From the NCBI GenBank assembly GCA_902489955.1, contig CABUBY010000048.1, positions 1-12,641 of the forward strand: a DNA stretch of 12,641 bases. The letters run 5' to 3'. A program made the translations under genes and the position numbers. This document shows, piece after piece, positions 1 through 5,828 of this stretch. A model generated the notes under the pieces. That model saw only the letters and a program-made list of their open reading frames with translations. It did not search any database and was not told the DNA's origin. This DNA is from an uncultured Collinsella sp. Its GTDB lineage: Bacteria > Actinomycetota > Coriobacteriia > Coriobacteriales > Coriobacteriaceae. Positions within the stretch are counted from its first letter, which is position 1; each line of letters starts with the position of its first letter.

Positions 1-1
1 G

Positions 2-685
2 CTCGCCAGCGGCTGCAACCACGGCATCGCGAAGGGCAACCCCAACGAGGTCTACCTGCGCTACCCGCGCTCTCCCTTTGCCGACCAGTCCGGCGACGCC
101 GGCTTCACCCGCACACCGAGCGATGACGCGACGGCCTACACCTGGGATCTCGCGCTCACCAAGCGCGGCAGCGACAGCGACAAGCCGCTGCCCGGGGCGG
201 TCCTGAGCATCACCGACGACCGCGGTCGCACGCTCGCGGCCGATGGCGCGTGGGATGCGGAGGGCAAGGCCACCGTCACCACGGGCGAGGACGGCCGTGT
301 GACCGTCTCGGGCGTGGACTCGGGCAAGCTGGAGGTCCGCGAGCTCAAGGCGCCCAAGGGCTACACCGCCTTTGAGGGCACGCGCTCCGTGACGGTCAAG
401 GCCGAGGGCCTGGACGTCGACCAGGTGGCCGCCGCCAAGCCCAAGCTCACCATCACCGCCGAGTCGCCCCTGCGCGCCGACAACGTGGACGGGTCGACGG
501 GCAGCCTGGAGGCGTCGCTCATCAACACGCCCGCCGGCACGCCCCCTAGCATCTTCACCGGAGGCTTTATGCCCTTGACTGGCGATATGGCAATGTTCAC
601 CGCGGCCGCCGTTGCGGTCGTCGGAGCCGCGCTCATCGTGGTCGCGCTCCTGGTCAAGCGGGGAGGTGGCAGCCATAAAGAGTAG
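2..685 (+). CDS. LPXTG-type pilin/adhesin, C-terminal part (5' end outside window)
   Basis: This is the C-terminal 227 residues of a surface protein that a sortase would attach to a pilus or to the cell wall; the reading frame is open from base 2 to the TAG at 683-685. An early NEVYLRY stretch resembles the strand that carries the isopeptide Asn in SpaA-type pilins. It is followed by YTWDLALTKR, the counterpart of FTFKLNLNKVD in the next gene. A prealbumin-like SpaA domain then shows an E-box (VRELKAPKGY, Glu codon at 341-343). The sorting signal is MPLTG (569-583), then a hydrophobic helix and a basic tail (KRGGGSHKE). Met in place of Leu at the first motif position is unusual. It lies 108 bp upstream of the major pilin on the same strand, so the two are probably co-transcribed. 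It could be a tip or ancillary pilin; the missing N-terminus prevents a decision. The gene is clearly more GC-rich than the pilin that follows. Confidence 0.85.
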   Translation, partial: LASGCNHGIAKGNPNEVYLRYPRSPFADQSGDAGFTRTPSDDATAYTWDLALTKRGSDSDKPLPGAVLSITDDRGRTLAADGAWDAEGKATVTTGEDGRVTVSGVDSGKLEVRELKAPKGYTAFEGTRSVTVKAEGLDVDQVAAAKPKLTITAESPLRADNVDGSTGSLEASLINTPAGTPPSIFTGGFMPLTGDMAMFTAAAVAVVGAALIVVALLVKRGGGSHKE

Positions 686-793
686 CTGGCAGCCCCACAG
701 AGAGCGGGGCGAGACGTAGCGAACTAGATGCTAAGACACAGACAGATGATGATCGATCGAATGGGAATCAAACGGAAAACGGAGGAAAAGAAG

Positions 794-2629
794 ATGAGCA
801 TGAACAAGAACATCGCACGCCTGGCAGTGACAGCAGGCCTCACAGCAGCGCTGAGCTTCGGCGGCGTGATGGCTCCGGTGACCATGGCGTTTGCTGAGGG
901 TGCGACGGGCAGCATCACCATTAGTCAGGCCGAGAAAAACGAGGGCACCACGTTCAAGGCGTACCAGATCTTCAAGGCTACGGTGACCGACGTTGAAAAC
1001 GGCGGCAAGACCGCTCAGAACATTACGTGGGCAAGCGAAACGGTTGGCCCGAAGGTGATTAATGCCATTAATACCTGGGAGAATGATCACAGCTTGAAGA
1101 CTGAGGATAAGCTGCCTAACAAGCCTACGCCTCAGGAAGTCGCGGATTTCATCACTGCGCATGCGGGAGGCTGCACCGCGGGGTCGGAATCGACCAAAGG
1201 AACACGAATCGCGACCGATAATATTCTCTATGCAGTTGCGAATGCCGTAAAGAATGAGACGCCGGTTAATAAGTCCGATATCGTTGCTGGCACTCTCTGG
1301 ACTCCTGACGACGAGCATGGCAACGGCTACTACCTGTTTGTGACCAACGAAAGTAGCCTGGACAATGGCAAGAAGAACACCGGTACGTCTCCGATTTTCG
1401 CCCTCGTGGGCGGCGAAGCCGTGACTGTAACTGAGAAGACCAGCATTCCCACTGTCGACAAGCAGATTGTTGCTGCGACTTCTGATGATCCCACGAAGCT
1501 GACGGATGGTTGGGCTGGCGTTGCTGACTCTCAAATCGGACAGGAAGTGACCTACAAGCTTACCGGTAAGGTTGCGGATAACTACGCCACCTATGACTCC
1601 TATGCATACAAGTTCACGGATACTCTTTCGGCTGGCCTCGACTACGTAGCTGGTTCGCTTCAGGTCTATGCGGTGAACAATGGCGCTTATACGCTCATCG
1701 ATGGGGGCTATGAGGTTACTCCTCCAAATGAGAGCAGCCGCGTTTTGACAGTTAACTTTGCCGTTGACAAGGACAACAACAAAAAGGGCCTCAAGGATGT
1801 CCAGGGTGTAGACGCCGACACACAGATTGTTGTCTTTTACAGGGCAAAGCTCAATAAGAATGCCGTTACCGGCAATGGTGACAGTGAGGGAAAGAAAGGC
1901 AATTACAACACTGTAAAGCTCGAATACTCCAACAACCCTTCTACCGAGGGGACAGGCACGTCTGTCGAGAGCGGCGCTGGAGATTTTACCTTCAAGCTGA
2001 ACCTCAATAAGGTTGACCAAGGCACCGAAAAGGGCCTTGAGGGCGCTGAGTTTAGCATCCAGTCTGCTGATGCGGACACTTTGAATCAATATGTTGCTTC
2101 AAAAAATAGTCCAGACGGAAAGGTCGTTGCTGGCCAACTTGTGAACTTTAGCGACAAGGATCTTCCGGATTATCTCAAGTTCTCTTCTGACGATAAAGGA
2201 AAGATTGAAGTAAAGGGCCTTGATGCTGGTTCCTACAAGGTAACTGAGATTAAGGCGCCAAACGACAAATATACCGTTGCTAATCCCTTCACCTTTACCA
2301 TTAAGGCAGAGTATAAGAATAATGCGGCGGAGCTTGAGAAGATTACGGTTAGTCCTTCTCAGAATGACAAGCTTCGTTCCGATGTCGCCCTCGGCACCCT
2401 TGACGGCACTCCGGGTGATAATACGCTGACCGTTACGAATAATACCGCTGCCAATGTCCAAACTGGTGAAGTCAACATCACCATCGGCAACACCAAACAG
2501 GTTGGCCTCCCGCTCACCGGTCTTAACGGTGTGACCTTCACTTGGATCGCTGGTGGCGCGGTGCTGTGCATCGGCGTGGCGCACCTCATCCGCAGCCGTA
2601 AGCAGGCTGAGGAGTCCGAGCAGGAGTAA
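794..2629 (+). CDS. Major (backbone) pilin, SpaA/FctA type, LPLTG-anchored
   Basis: A complete 611-residue secreted pilin subunit. ATG 794 is chosen because GGAGG (781-785) lies 8 nt upstream; the frame stays open to an ATG at 728 that lacks such a site. The signal peptide ends near AFA|EG (residues 34/35). A first domain (about 36-210) is followed by VTEKTSIPTVDKQI (Lys215, Lys223), where the family has its pilin motif and the isopeptide Lys of the next domain. A middle domain ends in KLEYSNNP (Asn380/381), the usual isopeptide Asn position. A SpaA prealbumin-like domain carries the E-box YKVTEIKAP (Glu485). LPLTG (572-576), a hydrophobic helix and an RSRK-containing tail complete the sorting signal. 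No canonical WxxxVxVYPK is visible. The middle of the gene uses many A/T-ending codons, unlike both of its ends. The predicted role is the polymerised shaft, built by the class C sortase at 4234-5172. Confidence 0.92.
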   Translation: MSMNKNIARLAVTAGLTAALSFGGVMAPVTMAFAEGATGSITISQAEKNEGTTFKAYQIFKATVTDVENGGKTAQNITWASETVGPKVINAINTWENDHSLKTEDKLPNKPTPQEVADFITAHAGGCTAGSESTKGTRIATDNILYAVANAVKNETPVNKSDIVAGTLWTPDDEHGNGYYLFVTNESSLDNGKKNTGTSPIFALVGGEAVTVTEKTSIPTVDKQIVAATSDDPTKLTDGWAGVADSQIGQEVTYKLTGKVADNYATYDSYAYKFTDTLSAGLDYVAGSLQVYAVNNGAYTLIDGGYEVTPPNESSRVLTVNFAVDKDNNKKGLKDVQGVDADTQIVVFYRAKLNKNAVTGNGDSEGKKGNYNTVKLEYSNNPSTEGTGTSVESGAGDFTFKLNLNKVDQGTEKGLEGAEFSIQSADADTLNQYVASKNSPDGKVVAGQLVNFSDKDLPDYLKFSSDDKGKIEVKGLDAGSYKVTEIKAPNDKYTVANPFTFTIKAEYKNNAAELEKITVSPSQNDKLRSDVALGTLDGTPGDNTLTVTNNTAANVQTGEVNITIGNTKQVGLPLTGLNGVTFTWIAGGAVLCIGVAHLIRSRKQAEESEQE

Positions 2630-2729
2630 CGCTCGCTCACCCATCCCTTTGGCAGGTGGGATGTGATGGCCATGAGACTTGCGGACACTTTTCTCGTCTA
2701 TCCACGTTCTTGCTTTGCCATTCTCTTTT

Positions 2730-2770
2730 CGGGGCAGACTCCGCACTGGAGTCTGCCCCGTTCTTTTTGG
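2730..2770 (+). terminator. Strong intrinsic terminator after the pilin gene
   Basis: A perfect 13-bp stem (2730-2742 with 2748-2760, starting CGGGGCAGACTCC) has a 5-nt GCACT loop and is followed by TTCTTTTT (2761-2768). It lies about 100 nt after the pilin stop and separates pilin transcription from the regulator gene. Confidence 0.93.
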
Positions 2771-2886
2771 ACAACACAGGCAGCCTCCATCGTCCGATGC
2801 GGGCACGCTTGTCATCGCGTTTCTTGACTCGTATGAGGTTCGGTTTAAGGTCCGTAGGCGCACGCGCGGTGCGGACGGTAGAAGGC

Positions 2887-2942
2887 ATTTGCGCCGCAAC
2901 AAGCGCAAATAAGAATGCCCGGGGTTCGGAGCCCGGGCATTT
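2887..2942. terminator. Two tandem hairpins, possible secondary terminator
   Basis: The first hairpin is ATTTGCGC (2887-2894) with GCGCAAAT (2903-2910), an 8-bp perfect stem with an 8-nt loop. Three nucleotides later comes a second: AATGCCCGGG (2914-2923) with CCCGGGCATT (2932-2941), a 10-bp perfect stem with an 8-nt loop. Only TTTAAC follows on the plus strand, so U-tract support is weak. They may act as a back-up terminator, an mRNA-stabilising structure or a remnant of a repeat. The rest of 2771-3017 shows no gene I can support. Confidence 0.45.
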
Positions 2943-3017
2943 AACAAAACCAGAAAACTAGGCCGCCCGCGCTCTCGTACACTTACGCGGGATGCGTCGT
3001 CTTCTATTGACATTGTA

Positions 3018-3043
3018 TCCCGAATCGCCCAGTCGATTCGGGA
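3018..3043. promoter_or_regulatory. 10-bp perfect inverted repeat upstream of the regulator gene
   Basis: TCCCGAATCG (3018-3027) and CGATTCGGGA (3034-3043) are perfect inverted arms around a 6-nt spacer. ATTTTG follows, so it could be a weak terminator. Its place about 100 bp upstream of a DNA-binding-protein gene also suits an operator. A perfect TTGACA hexamer (3007-3012) lies just before it, but there is no matching -10 box at a normal distance. Confidence 0.45.
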
Positions 3044-3079
3044 CATTTTGAAAACTCAAATGCGGGCTTACGCACGAAA

Positions 3080-3130
3080 GGAATCTCGTTAATTCCGAAA
3101 ATAATGTATAATTCCAATATAAACTGGAAT
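3080..3130 (+). promoter_or_regulatory. Candidate regulator promoter (TATAAT) within GGAAT/ATTCC half-sites
   Basis: A consensus -10 box TATAAT occupies 3107-3112; no convincing -35 hexamer sits 16-18 bp upstream. Four half-sites surround it: GGAAT 3080-3084, ATTCC 3092-3096, ATTCC 3111-3115 and GGAAT 3126-3130. They form two inverted pairs, the second being ATTCCA(8 nt)TGGAAT (3111-3116/3125-3130). The second pair covers the expected transcription start near 3119. Self-binding by the downstream winged-helix protein is a reasonable guess; no binding site is known for it. Confidence 0.45.
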
Positions 3131-3142
3131 CAAACGAAAACG

Positions 3143-4111
3143 ATGGAAATGAACGAAGCGCTAATCTACTTACAAGAAGCACTAGGCCTTTCCGCCAAGA
3201 CCAAAACTTGGCCTGGATCCGCACGCTTGCCGCTGCATCTGCGGGCGATTGAAGTCCGCGCTGTTGACGCAAACGGTTTTTCGTTTTTGCTTGCAAGCTT
3301 GCCTACAGGCGTCGGGCTTCCCGAGGCTAAGAGGGTCTATAGTCAGCTAGCCTTGCGCGCGGAGACTCCTGTTGTCGTTTCGTTTCCTGATGCCGATGCA
3401 CGTCAGCGCAAAGCGTTGGTCGCACAAGGGATTCCCTTTGTCTGCCCAGGTAGACAGGCCTTTCTTCCATTTATGGGCACGGCCTGCACGGAGAGGGGCA
3501 GTGTCCGGTTTCGCAATCACGCGACCAAGATGTCACCCAACGCGCAGGCTGCCGCAATCTGGGGAGCAGCCCAGGAGCCATATCGTCCCTATGACCTTTG
3601 TCGTGCGCTTGGGATTTCGGCAAGCCGCGCGAGTGAGGCCATAACCGAGCTTGTCGACAGGGGACTCGCGAGGCGCGAGCGTCGCGAGCGACGTGTCGTC
3701 GTGTTCCCTGTTGCCGTTGATCTTCTGCTCAGCGAGCACATGGCCGAGCTCTCCTCGCCTGTCTCGAAGGTCTTTTTTGTAAGGAAGACGCCGCAGATCG
3801 ACTATCTTGTTGACGCCGGGGAGACGGCTCTCGCTGCGCGTTCCATGCTCGCTGCGTCGGGCATGGAACAAAAGGCCGTCTTAAGAAGCGCATGGCGTCA
3901 ACTGAGCGACCTCGAAGTCGCAGACGGGGGGTTGCCGGATAACGAAACGGCGTTGATCCAAGTGTGGCGCTATGCGCCCGTGTTTGCCGACTCCTCCCGC
4001 GTCGACAACATTTCGCTTGCGCTATCTTTGGCGGCAATCGACGATGAGCGAATTCAGCTCGAAGTCGATCGCATGTTTGGAAAGGAATATCCATGGCAAG
4101 AAGCGCTGTAG
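3143..4111 (+). CDS. Winged-helix (MarR-like/AbiEi-like) DNA-binding protein of unknown subfamily
   Basis: A 322-residue protein. An N-terminal domain of about 130 residues that I do not recognise is followed by a winged helix: YDLCRALGISASRASEAI (about residues 150-167), then ITELVDRGLARRE and a basic wing (RRERRVVVF). The C-terminal half contains GETALAARSMLA and ends with a DNISLALSLAAIDDERIQLE stretch and a closing W. To me this resembles the C-terminal region of AbiEi-like or hypothetical regulators that carry ...LSLYLSL...DERV. No AbiEii-like toxin lies beside it in the window. The frame also allows ATG 3104, but that codon overlaps a perfect TATAAT (3107-3112) and lacks a nearby ribosome site. 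ATG 3143 or 3149 is preferred, although both have weak ribosome sites. Its position between pilin and sortase suggests control of the pilus locus. Confidence is high that it is a DNA-binding protein and low on the subfamily. Confidence 0.72.
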   Translation: MEMNEALIYLQEALGLSAKTKTWPGSARLPLHLRAIEVRAVDANGFSFLLASLPTGVGLPEAKRVYSQLALRAETPVVVSFPDADARQRKALVAQGIPFVCPGRQAFLPFMGTACTERGSVRFRNHATKMSPNAQAAAIWGAAQEPYRPYDLCRALGISASRASEAITELVDRGLARRERRERRVVVFPVAVDLLLSEHMAELSSPVSKVFFVRKTPQIDYLVDAGETALAARSMLAASGMEQKAVLRSAWRQLSDLEVADGGLPDNETALIQVWRYAPVFADSSRVDNISLALSLAAIDDERIQLEVDRMFGKEYPWQEAL

Positions 4112-4203
4112 AAGGTCTCCAAGAATTCGAATCGTAGGCGGCGTTTCGGTCCTAGCTGCGTTGCCCGCGGCAGAAGTTCGCTAATCGGCTATTATTTGTT
4201 TAG

Positions 4204-4217
4204 ACAACTTGAGTTGT
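4204..4217. promoter_or_regulatory. Short palindrome just before the sortase ribosome site
   Basis: ACAACT (4204-4209) and AGTTGT (4212-4217) are perfect arms around TG, ending 1 nt before the GAGGAG ribosome site (4219-4224). A TATTAT hexamer (4190-4195) lies upstream without a recognisable -35. It could be an operator or a small hairpin limiting ribosome access. The 122-bp gap 4112-4233 holds nothing else. Confidence 0.35.
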
Positions 4218-4233
4218 AGAGGAGTGACCGGCG

Positions 4234-5172
4234 ATGGTGCAGGGCGCCAAACATATGAAGAGCAATAACGCCGCGGCCAACGGTGGCTCAAGCCCTCAGC
4301 CCAAACCTCAACCAAAGCCTAAGCGCCGTCGCAAGCGGCTGCCGCGCTGGGCCGACCGGCTCATCACCATCGTCATCATCCTTATTGGTGTGGGCCTTAT
4401 GACTTGGCCGTGGATTTTGGACCGGCTCGAGGCCTCGGGTGTGTTCAACCAGATCAGCACCGTGTCCAGCACCGTGGACGCACTCTCCGAAGAGGAGCGC
4501 GAGCGCATCCTGCTCCAAGCTCGCTCCTTTAACGAGCAGCTGGCGGGCGAGGCCACCGAGCTTCCCGCCGACCAGATCGAGCCCTACGCCCAGCAGCTCA
4601 TCTTTGACCGCGACCCCATGATGAGCTGGGTCGAGATCCCTTCCATCGACGTGAGCATGCCCATCTACCACGGCACGAGCGAAGAAGTCCTTATGGCGGG
4701 CGTCGGCCACCTGGAGGGCACGAGCCTGCCGGTGGGCGGCACCTCGACGCATTGCGTGCTCACCGCGCACTCGGGCATGCGCAACCTGAGTATGTTCGAC
4801 GACATCCACTCGCTGGAGCCCGGCGACCTAGTGCTGCTGCACACCATGAACAAGACGCTCGCCTATAAGATGGTGGACTCCGAGGTGGTGCTGCCCGAGG
4901 AGATGGAGTCACTGACCATCGAGCCCGGCGCCGACAAGGTGACGCTCGTTACTTGCACGCCCTACGGCGTGAACGACCATCGTCTGCTGGTGCATTGCGT
5001 GCGCACCAAGTACAACAAGAAGGACGTCGACAAGCAAAAGTCGCTGGCCGGCCGCCACTGGGGCAAGCGCGAGTTTGCCGTGCTTATCGTGGTCGTGGCC
5101 ATTGTGCTGTTGCTGCTGGACATCGTGATCCACGCGATCCACAAGCGCCGCAAGGCCAAGGCCTCGGCATAG
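4234..5172 (+). CDS. Class C sortase (pilin polymerase)
   Basis: A 312-residue membrane-bound transpeptidase that would cleave the LPLTG/MPLTG signals between Thr and Gly and join pilin subunits through a lysine. ATG 4234 has GAGGAG (4219-4224) 9 nt upstream; an internal ATG at 4255 is less well placed. The cytoplasmic N-terminus is proline-rich and strongly basic (PQPKPQPKPKRRRKR, from residue 21). A membrane helix follows at about 43-62. The lid motif is Asp127-Pro128 (DPMM; the family usually has an aromatic residue after DP). Catalytic residues are His179 (LTAHSGM), Cys241 (TLVTCTPYG) and Arg250 (DHRLLVH); the Cys-Arg distance of 9 matches class C enzymes. A C-terminal membrane helix (about 282-301) and basic tail complete the class C architecture. 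It is the only sortase in view, so it is the likely polymerase for both pilins here. No clear intrinsic terminator follows it. Confidence 0.94.
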   Translation: MVQGAKHMKSNNAAANGGSSPQPKPQPKPKRRRKRLPRWADRLITIVIILIGVGLMTWPWILDRLEASGVFNQISTVSSTVDALSEEERERILLQARSFNEQLAGEATELPADQIEPYAQQLIFDRDPMMSWVEIPSIDVSMPIYHGTSEEVLMAGVGHLEGTSLPVGGTSTHCVLTAHSGMRNLSMFDDIHSLEPGDLVLLHTMNKTLAYKMVDSEVVLPEEMESLTIEPGADKVTLVTCTPYGVNDHRLLVHCVRTKYNKKDVDKQKSLAGRHWGKREFAVLIVVVAIVLLLLDIVIHAIHKRRKAKASA

Positions 5173-5231
5173 GGCATTCTCCAGAACCACACAATGGGGA
5201 TAGACACCTTTGTGGTGGTCGGGACTTCCAA

Positions 5232-5292
5232 ACCATCACAACATTCGATGAAAATCTCGATTTTGACGAAAAGCGTCGAATGTTGTGATGGT
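5232..5292. repeat. 17-bp perfect inverted repeat with nested hairpins
   Basis: ACCATCACAACATTCGA (5232-5248) and its exact reverse complement (5276-5292) flank a 27-nt spacer. The spacer holds AAAATC(TC)GATTTT (5251-5264) and a GACG/CGTC pair, so alternative folds are possible. No U-run follows, so it is not a standard terminator. It sits in the 344-bp non-coding gap between the sortase and gatC. The first part of the gap (5173-5231) has only a weak bulged ACCACA/TGTGGT hairpin (5186-5216). Confidence 0.85.
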
Positions 5293-5373
5293 CTTCGTTG
5301 TGGACGCGACGGTCTTCGTTGTGGGCGGGACGGTTTTCGTTGTGGGCGGCGCGGTTTTCGCTATGGACGGTGC
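5290..5373. repeat. Four 21-bp tandem repeats
   Basis: Four contiguous 21-bp units begin at 5290, 5311, 5332 and 5353, each GGTYTTCG followed by TTGTGG or CTATGG and a GC-rich end. A decayed fifth copy (GGTTTCGCTGCAG) starts at 5374. The first unit overlaps the right arm of the inverted repeat by GGT. Because 21 is divisible by 3, open frames cross it on both strands with a 7-residue repeat, but none has a ribosome site and I do not consider it coding. The following stretch (5387-5470) shows nothing I can name. Confidence 0.85.
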
Positions 5374-5475
5374 GGTTTCGCTGCAGAACCGCCGGCCCGC
5401 CGCCTGCCAACCGCCGCCCTCGTTACGTTTTCGCTGCATTTGGGTAAAGCACCTGCTCCAAGCGGCGTTGCCTTG

Positions 5476-5481
5476 TATACT
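5476..5481 (+). promoter_or_regulatory. Candidate -10 box for the gatCAB operon
   Basis: TATACT, a close match to TATAAT, lies 35 nt before the gatC start codon. The region 16-18 bp upstream (around 5452-5459) does not resemble TTGACA, so the call rests on the -10 alone and on its position in front of a housekeeping operon. Confidence 0.45.
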
Positions 5482-5516
5482 AGAGCGGTTTATCTGTTAT
5501 GCGGAAGGGAGCGCCT

Positions 5517-5828
5517 ATGGCACTCAGCGAGAAAGACGTGCGCGGCATTGCCGAGTACGCAAAGATCGCACTGACCGATGTCGAGCTCACCCAGATGACG
5601 TCCTACCTGAACGACGCCGTCCAGATGCTCGAGCCCGTCTTGCAATATGACTTGCCCGACGTGGAGCCCACGTTCCATCCCATCGGAAGCCTGTCCAACG
5701 TGATGGGCGATGACCTGCGCGAGCCTGAGCGTGATCTGCCGCTCGACGTTGCGCTCGAAAACGCCGGCAGCGCGCGCGACCGCTACTTCCGCGTGCCGTC
5801 CATTTTGGGAGAGGGGGAGAGCGAGTAA
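5517..5828 (+). CDS. gatC: Asp-tRNA(Asn)/Glu-tRNA(Gln) amidotransferase subunit C
   Basis: A 103-residue small subunit of the GatCAB complex, which wraps around GatA and helps it dock with GatB in the cytoplasm. The N-terminus ALSEKDVRGIAEYAKIALTD matches the usual GatC opening helix (VRxIAxLARLxL), and LREPERDLPLDVALENA and a FRVP-containing end match the GatC tail. Length is normal for the family (about 95-105). ATG 5517 is chosen because AGGGAG (5506-5511) lies 5 nt upstream; an in-frame ATG at 5499 lies ahead of that site and would add six residues. It is the first gene of the operon, and its TAA overlaps the gatA ATG by one base. Confidence 0.95.
   Translation: MALSEKDVRGIAEYAKIALTDVELTQMTSYLNDAVQMLEPVLQYDLPDVEPTFHPIGSLSNVMGDDLREPERDLPLDVALENAGSARDRYFRVPSILGEGESE

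Noticed and set aside
694..712. GCCCC/GGGGC hairpin between the two pilin genes as a terminator
   Set aside because: The stem is only 5 bp with a 9-nt loop and no U-run follows; the two genes are more likely co-transcribed.
731..2089. A 452-codon open frame on the minus strand opposite the pilin
   Set aside because: The plus-strand pilin has a signal peptide, an E-box and a sorting signal; the antisense product resembles nothing.
2914..2941. tRNA T-arm-like GGTTCGGAG sequence
   Set aside because: The loop is 8 nt with the wrong consensus, and no acceptor, D or anticodon arms can be built around it.
2656..2961. Open frame of 101 codons in the gap after the pilin
   Set aside because: It reads straight through a perfect 13-bp terminator stem and two further hairpins, and its sequence looks random.
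3007..3012. Perfect TTGACA hexamer as a promoter -35
   Set aside because: No AT-rich -10 box lies 15-19 bp downstream; that place is occupied by the GC-containing palindrome 3018-3043.
3018..3043. Invertible promoter (phase-variation switch) for the pilus
   Set aside because: The palindrome arms are adjacent and not flanking a promoter-sized segment, no second inverted copy is seen nearby, and no recombinase gene is in the window.
5290..5373. CRISPR array
   Set aside because: The repeats are contiguous with no unique spacers, and no cas genes are present.
5285..5650. Open frames crossing the 21-bp tandem repeats, giving 7-residue peptide repeats
   Set aside because: The periodicity is explained by a 21-bp DNA repeat in a stop-poor sequence; there is no ribosome site, and the frame runs out of phase into gatC.
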